Part shown: positions 42,629 through 54,153 of the stretch, piece by piece
Layout: each line of letters starts with the position of its first letter
How positions within the stretch are numbered: position 1 is the first letter of the stretch
Assembly: GCA_011800155.1 (NCBI GenBank)
Contig: CM022376.1
Coordinates: 1,488,001-1,552,000 of the forward strand
Source of the DNA: Flammulina velutipes
Taxonomy: Eukaryota; Basidiomycota; Agaricomycetes; Agaricales; Physalacriaceae
Reading direction: 5' to 3'
DNA length: 64,000 nt
Notes under the pieces: model-generated
Database searches by the model: none
The model's input: the letters and a program-made list of their open reading frames with translations, nothing else
What the model was told of the DNA's origin: nothing
Translations under genes and position numbers: made by a program

Positions 42629-43579
42629 ATGTCCTCCATCCTTTCCATCTTCTTGCTCGGGCTTGTTGTACGTTTTCAACAGTCCTCTACCGCCTCTCTG
42701 CTAACTTGACGCTCTCTTTTCAAGAGTTCTGCTGCCGCCCTCGGCCCGCCTCCCGTTGTCCTGGGCGTTGCCGGCACCTTCGCCGTCCTGTCGAGGTCTG
42801 GCGTCTCTACTGTCCCGCCCTCCTCAATCAACTGCGACGTCGGTGTCAGCCCCATTTCTGCAACGGGTCTCACTGGATTTTCTCTTACGGTGGACGCGGG
42901 TAACACGTTCTCCAAATCGACACAGGTTACCGGGAAGCTGTACGCTTCGACGTACGCCCCGCCTACCCCAGCCAGGCTCACGACAGCTATTTCCAACATG
43001 GAGGCTGCTTACAATGATGCTCAAAGCCGTGTTCGCCCCACCTTTCTCAACTTGCGCAATGGTACGTTCCAGTTTTGGTCAATACCACGTGCTTATCGTA
43101 TTCGTAGGCGCTCTCGGTGGCGCGGTCCTGATTCCTGGCTTGTACAAGGTCGGTTTATCTCATCTTTTGCTCTACAAGTCGTTTACATTCTCTTCAAATC
43201 AGTTCAACACTGGTCTATCCCTGTCGTCCGACCTTTTCCTAGTTGGCTCCCGCAATGATAGTGAGTCAACATTCATTCTATCTCCATCTGGAACTCATTA
43301 AGTGCCTTCTTAGCCTACATCTTCCAAAGCTCGGGAGGGTTCAACATCGCCCCTGGTGCCCAAGTTATCCTCAGTGGGGGCATCACGTCGGCCAACATCG
43401 TTTGGGCCATAGCTGACGCTGTCAGCACGGGAGCCGGCTCGCACCTACAGGGCATTTTGCTTGCCAAAACGCGCGTGGCCATTGGTACGGGCGCAAAGGT
43501 CACTGGCCGCATCCTTGCTCAGACTGCTGTCACCCTCCAGAGCGCGACCGTTGTCATTCCAGGTGCTTGTGCCGCTTAG
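42629..43579 (+). CDS. Secreted ice-binding (DUF3494) protein (IBP-2)
   Basis: The signal peptide MSSILSIFLLGLV is interrupted by an intron (about 42668-42725), then SSAAALGPPPVVLGVAGTFA. The core has VLSRSGVSTVPPSSINCDVGVSP, GFSLTVDAGNTFSKSTQVTG, GALGGAVLIPGLYK, AYIFQSSGGFNIAPGAQ, NIVWAIADAVSTGAGSHLQG and VTGRILAQTAVTLQSATVV, ending GACAA. Five exons share the intron positions of IBP-1 and IBP-3. No WSC domain is attached; the stop follows the ice-binding fold. It is predicted to be a secreted right-handed beta-helix that can bind ice or another flat surface. Intact. Confidence 0.9.
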
Positions 43580-45006
43580 TTGGTGTTTTTCTTTCTTTTC
43601 GAGGGCCCAGGTATCTAGACCGTAGTACGTACGACTCAGTAAAAAAAATTCATATCTCGAGTGTAACTTTCCCGTAAAATCATGACTTTGTAACGACTAA
43701 ACAGTGCTGCCATTTCAAGTTCTGCGCTGTCCTGAACAGGCGAATATATGTCGAGTCATTCCTGACATCACCAAAGTCGACATATACTCAAGTGGAAATT
43801 GGTGGGATGGTGCCACAGCACCTACTCCCGCATCCAGAGTGGAGGGGGTCCGTCATCGTTTATTGATCGAAATCACAGGAGAAGTAAAGTGGATCTCTCT
43901 GGACCCGGAGCAAACGAGACAATATAGTTGGGCTTACACGATAGGTAGGAGAGATATTCTCACCAGAAACTCAAGCTGTACACGGATTAGCTATAGGTCT
44001 GTTAAACGAAAGAGCCTGCAGTGCACGCGCGGCAAATAATCAAGCGTTAATAAGCGATACGTTGACATGAAGTCATTGAACACGTCACTCTTTGGTCAGT
44101 ATCTAGTGTGGCGTAGTGGTTATCCCACTCTAGATCGCTGTCCTTCGCAAGCGATCGTCTATTGAGACTGTGTTGGAAGCTTGCTCATAGGTACCGATCA
44201 CTGATCGTGAAATAGGGTACAAGCGAGACATTGGTTCCGTGGATGACAGCGGCGAGGCTTGAGCTCTGTGTCTGGCGTTCCAATTATTTGAAACGAAGAC
44301 GGTAGAATGGTGTATCATCTGTCGCTGATTTGAAGGTATAGAAGCCCTTTTGTATATGGGATACGAGAGATGAGACTATACGAGCCCACGACGCCACACA
44401 ACATGTTTATATACAAACGGATCACTAAACCGATCTTGATCCGTGTCTCGAATTAGAGTCTGGGATGATCCCGACGATCACTTGAGAGATCGCGAAAGCT
44501 GGCGCGTTACGCGTTTAACTTTCGGCGCAATCGTTCAATTAGGATATCACACAAAGTCGCCACTTCCCTATATTGAAGTTATTGAACACACCGCAGCAGG
44601 AAAATAAATAGTCGCCACACTCAACTAACTGTTACGTAAAATTCCCACCGTCCCACGCATGTAATCTAAGAGTGTCTCCGCTACTATCGCACAATTGACC
44701 TTGGGAGGCAAAGGTGTCAAAGGTGAAATGGGCCTTGACGCCGGCGTGATTCTGAAATAGATGAGTCTTTACTTACAGTCACGGTACACCAAGCAAATAG
44801 CGGGCCCATGTCTCATGGTGTCCGTTCAGCCTTTCTGGCCCAGGTTGCGATCTCATCCTCCTGTGAATTCAGCTCATGACCATGGTGGTCATAGACGATC
44901 AGGTCCCCATGCTTTCCAGGGCTATATAAGACCGGGATACCGAAGTCAATCTTTTCATCGAGCATTCCCTCTCGACAAGTTACCCCACATTTCCCATCTC
45001 ATACCA
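43580..45006. other. 1.4-kb intergenic region; promoter of IBP-3
   Basis: There is a TATA box (gctatataag) at 44931-44940, about 70 bp before the IBP-3 ATG. A 111-codon frame at 43704-44039 has no family signal. A short stretch near 44108-44160 resembles the 5' half of a tRNA but lacks a T-arm. No decayed ice-binding copy is visible between the two genes. Confidence 0.5.
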
Positions 45007-45925
45007 ATGCCTTCCTACTCCTCTTCGATGCTTTCTGCCCTCGTTCTCTGCCTCGTCGTAAGTCTGCATCAAACGTTCCCAGTTACCACTCTAACCTTCA
45101 TATTTCTTACAGAGCTCAGCATCCGCCACCGGTCCTTCCGCAGTCCCACTCGGCGGTGCAGGAACATTCGCCATTCTTTCAAGGTCTGGGGTCTCCACCG
45201 TCCCCGCCTCGTCAATCAACTGCGACGTTGGAGTCAGTCCCATCGCTGCGACAGCCGTCACCGGGTTTTCTCTCACGAAAGACCCCGGCGGAAAGTTCGC
45301 CAAGTCGACGCAGATCATCGGAAAGGTGTACGCCGCCTCATTCGGCGGGACTACTGCTGTCAAGCTCACCACTGCCATCGGGGACATGTCGACCGCATAT
45401 CTCAATGCTCAAGGTCGTACTAACCCCAACTTCAACAACTTCCGCAACGGTATGTCTTTTTTGTAACGGTTCTCTCCGCATACTTAAACTTATCACTATC
45501 CTTCAGGTGCTCTTGGTGGCGGTACACTCAAGCCTGGTTTATACAAGTTCTCCACTGGAATAACCGTTTCGTCCGATGTTGTGCTCACCGGCAGCGCATC
45601 TGATAGTAAGTCGCCTTCCCTTCTTTTGTATCATGTTTATTGATGCCTTTGGTCTTCAGCCTATATCTTCCAAAGCGCTGGAACACTCTCCTTTGCTACT
45701 GGTGCCAAAGTGGTCCTCAGCGGTGGTTTGCAGCCCCAAAACATTGTGTGGGCCGTCGCTGGTGCTGTCACCACGGGCGCAAACTCGCTTCTCCAGGGTG
45801 TTGTTCTTGGCAAGACGAACATAGCCATCGGTACGAACGCGAGAGTCAATGGTCGTCTCTTGGCCCAAACCGCTGTGACCCTCCAGAAGGCTACTGTTGT
45901 CGTACCCGGCAAATGTGCTCCCTAG
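45007..45925 (+). CDS. Secreted ice-binding (DUF3494) protein (IBP-3)
   Basis: The signal peptide MPSYSSSMLSALVLCLV is split by an intron (about 45058-45112), then SSASATGPSAVPLGGAGTFA. Core markers: LSRSGVSTVPASSINCDVGVSP, GFSLTKDPGGKFAKSTQI, GALGGGTLKPGLYKFSTGITV, AYIFQSAGTLSFATGAKV, NIVWAVAGAVTTGANSLLQG and NGRLLAQTAVTLQKATVVV, ending GKCAP. Five exons follow the IBP-1/IBP-2 plan. It is nearer to IBP-2 in the first half and to IBP-1 in segments such as AVAGAVTTGA. It lacks WSC. Intact and TATA-driven. Confidence 0.9.
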
Positions 45926-46168
45926 ATAGTTTCTCACTTTTTTACGCTGCCAGAGGTTTTCAGACCTTCGTAGCACTCGGGTATCTGTCGCGTCTATGTA
46001 TATATCACCAAATTTGTAGCGTCTTGTAAATCACACATGTCTTTGAACCATTCCACTGCTATTCGCCGTCTTGCTTCCAGTTCATGAGTATCTTGCAAGT
46101 ATTGTTAATTTTAGCAATTATAGATAAAGCCTTGACGATTATAGATACATGCCTTGCATTGATACGAG

Positions 46169-48303
46169 TCATCTTATCCAGTCGTCCATGACCATGCAAT
46201 ACGGCGACGACTTTTCCTTCGGAGAGTTCAAAGCCGAGTTCGTTAGTCTATATCCCTTCTTCAGCTTGTTCGGTTGGGGACCCGCAGACTGTACTAGCGT
46301 GATATGGTGTTTGGAGATATCATGCTCGAAGACCTCCGGTGCGAAATTAATGGATTCCAGAGTGGATTCGACGTGCACTGTTTTCACGTTAAGTGATAGA
46401 ACGACAGGGAGAGGCACATTTGATTGTAAAGGACGTACAGTATTGTGCTAATCCTTTGTTAAAATTCAGCATGCAAATAATGCCGAGGATGAAAGATGAC
46501 CCGGTTAGGATCATCGACGCCACAGTGAAGCAAGCGAGGTTCGCCCAGCTGACGAAAGTCCTAAATCGAGCGAATTTAGTTATTGAGGGGGGATATCGAC
46601 GGATAGTACCCACCAGCGGTATGTGTCAGCGTAGAACATGATACTTTCTGTGAAGAAAAATAGGAAAGCGGTAAAGATGAACAAGGCCATGAGGAGCTTG
46701 TGCTCTCGACGAATGGCGTACCAGCCCTTTCATTACCTTATCAGCTGGGTCCAAACAAGGATTAGTTGATAACTCACGAGCATCAGCCAAGGAAGTACGA
46801 GCTAAAGAATCCTCCGATGAGAATGTGAAGCATGTGCTGGATGTATAAAAGGCTTACCGCATTGAAGAACACGAAAACACCAATATAAATCCACGTATGT
46901 TGCGATATCGCCCCGATGTACGTGTTGATAAGCTGATCAATCCACAGGCTCATGCTGACGACCAGGATGTAGACTTCGAGCTGTAGACACGCCTGTACCG
47001 CCAAGTAAAACTATTATCCCACGCCATGAGACGCTGACCTAGGAGAAGCGCTAGAAGAACTGACCTTGTACATCTTGATAATATGAAGTGGAGCGCCAAC
47101 AGTCTTGAATGATTGCTTGCTGTAATCCTAGCGAAATGAATGAAGACATCAACCGGTGATATCAATGGAAAAGCGGCTTACACGAAACAATGTCCACGAT
47201 AGATGACAAGCTATGTAAAGCGCCGTCACATTGAGGACGAGGTCTGGTATCTGTCAAATGATTGATCAATGGGGTTTCCAGTTAAAGCGGCAGCAAGATC
47301 GTACTTCGTAGTTGGTGCGCGTTTTGAAGTAAATAGGGAACAGATCAACAGAACAGGTCGTTCCAGGGGTTTGGATGAGTTCATCGTAGATCAGCTTCTT
47401 AGAGTTGGTACGCCACAGGGCGTATGCCGACCAAGCGGTCAATAGAGTGCGTGCGACGACGCCGGCGATGCTACAATTCAGTTGAAGTGAGCCGTTACCT
47501 GATGATGATTGTTGTACTCACACATGAGGGACTGAATCGCTGATCATCGCTAGTATGGCGATGAAGAACAGCCAAAACTGCAGGAACACGAAAGCCAGGT
47601 CCTCTCTCATGTTGTTCCGTAAGCTACAGGGGTTCCATCAAGTCAATGGGAATTGCATATCGTCGGATATCATGAATAGACGCACTCTTGGGCAGGAAAC
47701 GTCAAGATGCTCGTGCATTGTGTCGTAAGGCTCACGTCGAAGCCTGGCTGCTCTTTGTTGACGATGACAACGCCCGAAAAGTTGCCGGTAGGTGGTCGTA
47801 TAACGATGAGGGTGTCAAACAGGCTTCTGAGCTGCAACGGTGATTGTTGGTTCGGGGGCACTACGGTGTCATTCAATGATGCGATGCTTACCACCTCTCC
47901 GCGCTGCTGAGCAGTTAGCTCAAAGTCCATATCGAAGTCGCCTAGGGGTGAGATGGTGGTGCAGTTTCCTGGAAGATGTGGGATCCAGTCGCACATCCTC
48001 AGCCGATAGTCGCCTTCCGTCCCTTCCAGGAAGGTGTGGTTGCGTTTTGGCACCTCAGCAGCGGTGGTAATGTCAGAAAGAAGGTTGGCATATTGAGAGT
48101 CGATATCGAAGAGAAAGGACTGTATGATCCCCTGTGCAAAACAGTGAAAGAATCCGAAGAGAAAGAATGTGGCTGTCAGGCGATTTCGTGTGACGCGGGC
48201 GTACTAGATGAGTGTTAGCCGAGCTCTGAAAAGGCTGGTACTGTGGCCTTACTACTGATTTCAGTGTCGTTTTGAACTGTCTAGCAGTCGCCGTGGATAA
48301 CAT
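46169..48303 (-). CDS. Conserved basidiomycete multi-pass membrane protein
   Basis: About nine exons. The start at 48303 (MLSTATARQFKTTLKSV) is spliced to YARVTRNRLTATFFLFG, then the first membrane segment FFLFGFFHCFAQGIIQSFLF. A lumenal or extracellular part follows with several N-x-S/T sites (KRNHTF, GNCTTIS, LNDTVV, GNFSGVV). Later exons carry LAFVFLQFWLFFIAILAMISDSVPH, IAGVVARTLLTAWSAYALWR, IPDLVLNVTALYIACHLSW, KQSFKTVGAPLHIIKMYK, FYLAVQACLQLEVYILVVSM, LLMALFIFTAFLFFFTESIM and ASMILTGSSFILGIICMLNF. The cytosolic tail ends MVMDDWIR. I recognise the order of segments as a family widespread in mushrooms but with no known function. An upstream in-frame GTG is not a credible start. Confidence 0.8.
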
Positions 48304-48769
48304 TGTCAACAAGAGAGAAAAAACAACGAGTGGGCGTCTCGTGCGAAGGACGGAAGGCGGAAGAAGCACGAGATGTCCATCCCGCGAGAAGTTATTATAT
48401 ACATTTCCAACGTTTGACAGTGGTGTAAAGGACCGAGGTCATCAACACCCAACACTGTTAGTGCAACTTTTGATGGCTGATTAGATAGAGAAGCCATGGC
48501 GGCATCATCATCTGACTATTGCGCAGGTCTAGCATCTCAATCCTGATGCGAACAAGGATTGCTATTGGTTTGAATGAAACTGTCGATGAATGGAATGATA
48601 TGCATAAGTAGTACATTGTGTTATAGTCCAATTTTAGTGGTAAGAATGTCCGATGATCATGAACAGCCGAGAACAGGACGTTGGAAACGAGGGTGCAGAA
48701 GAAGCAGACTTGCGTGAGGTGTATGTTCAAGTTGCCGCTCCCAGAGCATCCAAGTACAAATAGTCAACG

Positions 48770-49412
48770 TCACGAGGCGAGAACGGAGCGATCTCTCTGA
48801 AAGTTGGGGCATGACACTATATCTTCGTGATGCCATTGATCCTCCCATTCCCGCAGGATCTTCACAAACCCAGCATTGGGCTTGATGCACGCACGTTGTC
48901 GCTTGACAAATGCAAAAGCAGAGTCGTAAGACATTCCACAGTTTCGAATAAGGTACGCGATAACTATGGACGCGCTGCGAGAGATACCCTGCGAACGAAG
49001 AGAGGTAAGCCACATGGAAGAAGAAACCGTGAGAAAGGTGGCGCACCTGCTGACAGTGTACCAGTACATTCTTGCCCTGATTTAGTAGAGTTCCTATATG
49101 GTCGCATGCCATCTCTAGATGGGGTTTGAGATCCGCTGAAGACTGGTCGAGTATGTCGATGCGATATACACCGTCCAAATTCTCACTAGACAGGAATGGA
49201 TACCATGGTGCGTCGAGAACTTGAACGATATTGGTGATATTATGAGCTCGGAGGGTTTCCGGGTCATACAGGGCTGCCATTGACCCGAGATAGAGAGATC
49301 CCGCATGTGTGGCGTTGGTTGTGGGTGTGGCGGGAGCAGGAGGCAAGATACGATGCATCGGCGTGCACATAGCTTGCTGGACATCGACGGGGAGTGAGTC
49401 GAATCGAATCAT
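48770..49412 (-). CDS. Dual-specificity protein phosphatase
   Basis: Two exons. The first (49412 to about 49048) reads MIRFDSLPVDVQQAM, then LYLGSMAALYDPETLRAHNITNIV, the DUSP N-terminal strand-helix. The catalytic loop is split by an intron (about 49047-48991): VLVHCQQ joins GISRSASIVIAYLI, which restores HC-x5-R. The following SYDSAFAFVKRQRACIKPN is the usual DUSP helix. Without splicing the frame would run on to 48657 and lose the Arg. Length (about 195 codons) suits small stand-alone DUSPs that dephosphorylate MAP kinases or other phospho-Tyr/Thr targets; the target is unknown. Confidence 0.9.
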
Positions 49413-50036
49413 GTTGTAATGGGGGAACCCAAGCGGACAGAGCAGAGCCTTTTAAATGAACGCTGGAGGCATGACGAGGTTCGTCAGCGGCCTCGACCAT
49501 TGACGTCATCCCGAAGCGCAAGCGGTGTGGCGGGCGGGCTAGGATCTACCTCAGCGATGCATCGACAACGTCGGAATAACGACAGTCCATCCTAAGAGAA
49601 AATGTGTTCAAGCATTAGCCTTGTAAAGTGTCCATTGTCGTCCGTAGAGAGATGACCAGGACTTTCATTGACACGAGATTCGAAGAGAGGAGCACAGAAG
49701 ACGAGACCGCAGTCGACCGCTTCGCCTGTCAATCTGTGAGAAACATTCCAAGTTTACACCACCTAGACCGACGCTTGACTGATTTAGGCGCGTTAGACGA
49801 AGTCGAAACGTTGAGCGCAGGTCACAAGCTGGTCATGTGCCATCTAAAGCTTCCGTAGACTTCCGAGTCGGCCCGGGATCGGCTGTGGCGCACATGCTGT
49901 GGCGAATAATCTTTTTGTCGTTCAAACCATGGAATAAGTTCGGTGTTTCGAATGTGAAGTTTCCGCTGTTCAGTTAATAAATGGCTCAATCTGCAATGAA
50001 TGGACTTGATCAAAACAGATTGTTTACGGCCGTACA
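49413..50036. other. intergenic between DUSP promoter and MEP-3 3' end
   Basis: 620 bp with only short frames, one (49628-49858, plus) without family signal. Confidence 0.45.
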
Positions 50037-51542
50037 TCATGTTCTACCATCTCTATTATCTGCGATGAACTTGTAGTTGTTCGCGTTCATCATAGCCTTT
50101 GTCGGTTCCGCCGCGAGTTCGTGGCATTCCGCGAAATTATATGTGTAATCTTCGGTGCCCAGAACATCAGGGAAATGTGTTGCTTCATGTATAAGCGACC
50201 CAGCTCTCCCACTGAACGAGACAGCTAGGGTGAAGAAGCGCTTGCAGATATATATCTCGGGGTGCAGATATCTAGTTCGAGATGAGCAAGAATAATAGGA
50301 AGACGAAACAGACACACCGAGTGGGGTAGACGAAAGAGTTGATATTCTGGTCGCAGTCGCAGTTATAATCATACCTACTCGATTCAAATTTTCTCATCTT
50401 CATGGTCTGAAAGGCTCCAATCACTTTCTGGCGGACTAGTTCATCTGGGGTACTTGGATGAGCGCGCGCATTCGGCGCATCCCACTCTCCGAACCACCAC
50501 TTATATCGTTCCCCACCAGCGTTAGGTCCAGTCAGATATCTAGATATGTCATTACTAGCATCCGTGGCACATAACATGAAGACAAATTATACACACTCGT
50601 ACGTCTCTTTCACATACTCATCCGCCTTGTGAGCGGAGCGTTGTATTACCGCCTTTTTGATCACATTGCAATTAGTTGTTACTATATCCTCTCGCTTCTC
50701 CAACCCAAGACCCAGCTCGTCGTCCTGCCTCATGAGGTTCCTTTGGCTTCCGCTGATATTGACAGTATGCGGCTCCGTCTCGATCTCTGCCTCGTATAGC
50801 CTCTGAGTCTTGCCATAGCCAGTGATGATCCAGAATGATTTTCGAAGGAGGTCCACAGTGTACAGTCCCGGACCTGTTTTCTCGAAATCATACGCACGTC
50901 CGACTATTCCGCAATCATTAGTTTGACTGATAGTGTTCAGAACGTTACATGTATACCTTTATACGTGAATTCCTTGGATGCCCCTCCGGCAAGCGTGAAT
51001 GTCGTACCGGGTGGTGGCGTAGAGATATTGATGTCTTCTTCGTCCGAAGTTTCATCCGAGGACTGGTCGTCCTCCAAGAGGTCTTCCAAACTCGTAATCT
51101 CGCGCCCGGGCGATGCTAGGTAACTATGCAGCGTCCAATCGACGCGAGCGCCTCGAAATGCAGCAGGCTCTTTCGTCTCTTGGTTCTCCCAGAGCCAAGC
51201 GTCGACGGGTAGGACGGAGTCGTAGAGCGGACTGGCTGGGTCTTTTACCACGGTGATTTCTTCCGCTCCTTTGTTTTTGATTGTGAGCGAGATCTCAGAT
51301 GTCTTCATGTCTGCTATGGTTTCGGGTACTATGAGGGAATATTAGTAGGATAGGAAGGAGAGGATAGAATAGAGGATAGAATAGAGAGTACCGTCAATGA
51401 GTACCACGAGTGGATGATTTTTGATTTTTTGAATTTGCGTGCGTCTTCCGATCCCGTGTGGGATGGCGTACGCGCGCGCGGTTAAGATGAGCGCTACTCC
51501 GGAGAGGAGCAGGTGCTTTAGATGAAGGTATGAGTGGGACAT
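50037..51542 (-). CDS. Secreted peptidyl-Lys metalloendopeptidase, M35 (MEP-3)
   Basis: The start at 51542 gives a signal peptide (HLKHLLLSGVALILTARAYA). The propeptide shares ITVVKDPASPLYDSVLPVDAW and FTLAGGASKEFTYKG with MEP-1/2 but has a longer acidic stretch (SSDETSDEEDI). A dibasic LEKRED precedes the mature NCNVIKKAVIQRSAHKADEY. The catalytic part has WWFGEWD, SFVYPTR, zinc motif HEATH and GTEDY. The exon plan matches MEP-1/2, but protein identity is much lower and no near-identical tract is shared, so it is an older paralogue. The first intron contains a short tandem repeat (aggatagaatag, 51361-51388). Confidence 0.9.
51361..51388. repeat. short tandem repeat in MEP-3 intron 1
   Basis: Two full copies of aggatagaatag(ag) stand in tandem with related aggatagga units just before them, inside the intron that ends the signal-peptide exon of MEP-3. 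Confidence 0.7.
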
Positions 51543-52234
51543 TGGTGAGTATAAGGTATTCGGTAGAGCACATTCGAGTTATATACTTACCTTGAGAGCT
51601 GCTTTCTATTTTCAGAGCTTGCTGCCATAAATATGGTCGAGAGACGTGGTTTCATACATCCTCAATTATACGATTAGCACGCGCGTCCATTCAGTTGGTA
51701 ATTATTAACATACATGAACACAGCGTTTTCCCAGGTTGGCCAAGATCGCGTTGCCCCAGAATCAGTGAGTCGTAAGTTCGGCTAGTAATCGGACACAGCT
51801 TGTAGACAGACGGGCATTGATACACATAAGTTGCCCACATCTTGTAGTACCAGGTAGACCTTGTGTAGACCGGTCATTGCCTTTAGGAAGCTGCCTATTT
51901 CCGGGAAGCGTATATTTATGGATCCAAATGCCCAGAATCAGAGGGTATGTTGAGGTGGCGTTAGGCTAATTAGATCGCATTGGCTTTACGTAGATTCGGC
52001 GCACTACAGGCTTTGCAGCTTTATCAGATACGAGCTTACAATTGTACGTAGGTTCCGGGCGTTGTCTGGCGTTGTTCGGGTGCAAGAGACAGAAAGTGAC
52101 ATCACACATTGTGACTGGGCCGATTTGCTGTGTTTCATCTTGACCTTCCTCGTCGACCACCCCTCCGTCGTCGACAACGACGACGACGACGTTAGCCCCT
52201 CGCCTTTTGCCAGCATCCTCTGTGCTCGCCAACC
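51543..52234. promoter_or_regulatory. divergent promoter region, MEP-3 / TKL kinase
   Basis: About 690 bp. There is a TATA-like gttatatac at 51578-51586 on the MEP-3 side, about 40 bp upstream of its ATG. A GAC-triplet run (acgacgacgacgacg) lies at about 52176-52192 just ahead of the kinase start. No gene is seen inside. Confidence 0.5.
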
Positions 52235-54153
52235 ATGCATTCCGATGCTTTCGACGTGATTCCCTACGAGGTGCGCATACGTCCTAGATGAACCAAGAGT
52301 CATGCTCATCGCACAGTTAGGACATCAAAGGAGACTGGAAAAAGCTTGGATCTGGCTCGTTTGGAAACGTATACCAAGGTGCGTTAACATTGCTTCAAAG
52401 TAACGAGCGCTCACCGTGCACGCAGGTCGATACCTCGGAATCGATGTTGCCATCAAGGAAGTGCTGCCGTCCAAAGAGTACGACGTTGCGAAATACTTTG
52501 AACGCGAATGGCGGCTCATGAAGGAATCGCGACATCCCAATATTGTTCTCTTTCTCGGCCTGTCCAGAGCTCCTGAGCCAGATAACCGCATCTTCATCGT
52601 GTCGGAATTCATCGAGAACGGAAACCTTCGACTTTATATCCACGACAAGTCGCGTCCGATGCCCTGGCGTCTTCGCCTCTCTTTTGCGACGGATATCGCG
52701 CGCGCCCTTGCCTATCTTCACGCTCGCAAGTGCATCCATCGCGACCTCAAGGGCGAGAACCTCCTTGTCACCTCCAACGGCCGGCTCAAGATTACCGACT
52801 TTGGATTCGCGCGCATAGCTGCTCGCAGCGCCGATGAATCCAAAAGGCTTACATTCTGCGGCACCGATTCCTACATGTCGCCAGAAATCCTGCTCGGCGA
52901 CGAATTTGACCTTCCCACCGATATATTCTCTCTAGGCATCATCTTTTGCGAGATCATTGGCCGTCGACTCGCCGACGACCACCATTTCAAGCGCACAGCT
53001 CCTTCATTTGGCATTGACGCCGACGAAGTTCATAGTCTCGCCAGTCCCGGATGCCCGCCTGATCTCCTCCAACTTGCCATCGAGTGCTGCGCGATTGACC
53101 CGTCGACGCGTCCTACCACCAGAGATATCCTCGAACGGCTCAGGTTGATTGAGGTCGAGGTTTTTGCTCGTCCGAATGAAGATGAAGACAGCCATGTTGG
53201 CAGTGTCAAATTCATGACTGGAAAGCGAACAGGTGCCGGACCTCGGATCCCCAGCTTTGGCGTAGGTGTTGGAAAGGACATCCGTTCCAGTGGCTCGAAT
53301 ACCGATGACAGCGACGACGAGCTCATGGAAGCCGTTATGGGTCTCTCCAGTGTTGGAGTCGACAGCGACTGGAGCAACAGAACGACCGGTAAGCCAAATT
53401 ATTGCTAATCACTTCTCATTTTGAAACATGTAAAGGTCATCAACCATTGTTGAATGGCGCCGATTCTGAAGTATCCGACTACAGCACGACTGTTATAAAA
53501 GCCCACGGATCGCAATCTCAACCACCTTCCCTTTCATCTATCTTGACTATCCGTGCCATTCACGATGGCAATGAGACTCCCCACCAGGGCATGCCCCCGG
53601 CTACTTCGACGTCCGCCTCGGCGATGTCTGCAGGAGGAGAATCTGACATTTTGGGGACCTCGTCCCTTATGTCCATCGACTCTTTCGACTCTTACCATAC
53701 CGCTGCCGGTTCTATGATCTCCACCACCTACGCCACAGAAGGAGGCTCCACCGTTCGCTCTCTCCAAACCAACTACGTCGCTCCGTTGGTCCATCGCTTC
53801 ACGCTACTAAAGCCCGGAGCAAAACCCAAGAAAAACAGCATCAGCGGGAGCTTCACGCCCACCAGTTACGGTGAATCATGGAATCCCCTCGATTTGATCT
53901 TCTCTAGTGGACTTCTCGTAGCCAAGTGTGATGTCTGCACTAAAAGGTTGGGATGGAAGCCTGTTCTGGAGTGCGACGATTGTGGTTTGAAGTACGTGCT
54001 TTTCTTCCATCTTTACTCCGAGGTACTGACATTGTGCGTAGGGCTCACGTCAAGTGCGGAGAAATCGCGCCCCTCGACTGTGGCATCCGTCCACCGCAGA
54101 CTTCTGCCCTAGCGTCCGCGTCCAAATCGAATGGAAAGTTGAAGTCGCGATGA
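52235..54153 (+). CDS. TKL-type protein kinase with C-terminal C1-like zinc finger
   Basis: Exon 1 (52235-52270) codes MHSDAFDVIPYE. The kinase domain follows: LGSGSFGNVYQG (split by an intron at about 52379-52425), VAIKEVL (Lys), CIHRDLKGENLLV (catalytic loop), ITDFGFARI (DFG), SYMSPEILL, then TDIFSLGIIFCEIIG and the terminal DPSTRPTTRDILERL. All catalytic residues are present. A long Ser/Thr-rich tail follows. The final exons carry CDVCTKRLGWKPVLECDDCGLKAHVKCGEIAPLDCG (given in parts: CDVC, CDDC, HVKC, C), a C1-type finger completed after an intron near 53993-54041. The layout resembles fungal LISK/TKL kinases and can link lipid or membrane signals to phosphorylation. The protein ends at 54153. 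Confidence 0.92.

Noticed and set aside
43704..44039. 111-codon plus-strand frame
   Set aside because: No recognisable domain, low protein-like character, isolated between IBP genes.
44105..44165. tRNA-like 5' half (gtagtggttatc)
   Set aside because: No matching acceptor strand or T-arm (GTTCRA) downstream; does not fold as a cloverleaf by eye.
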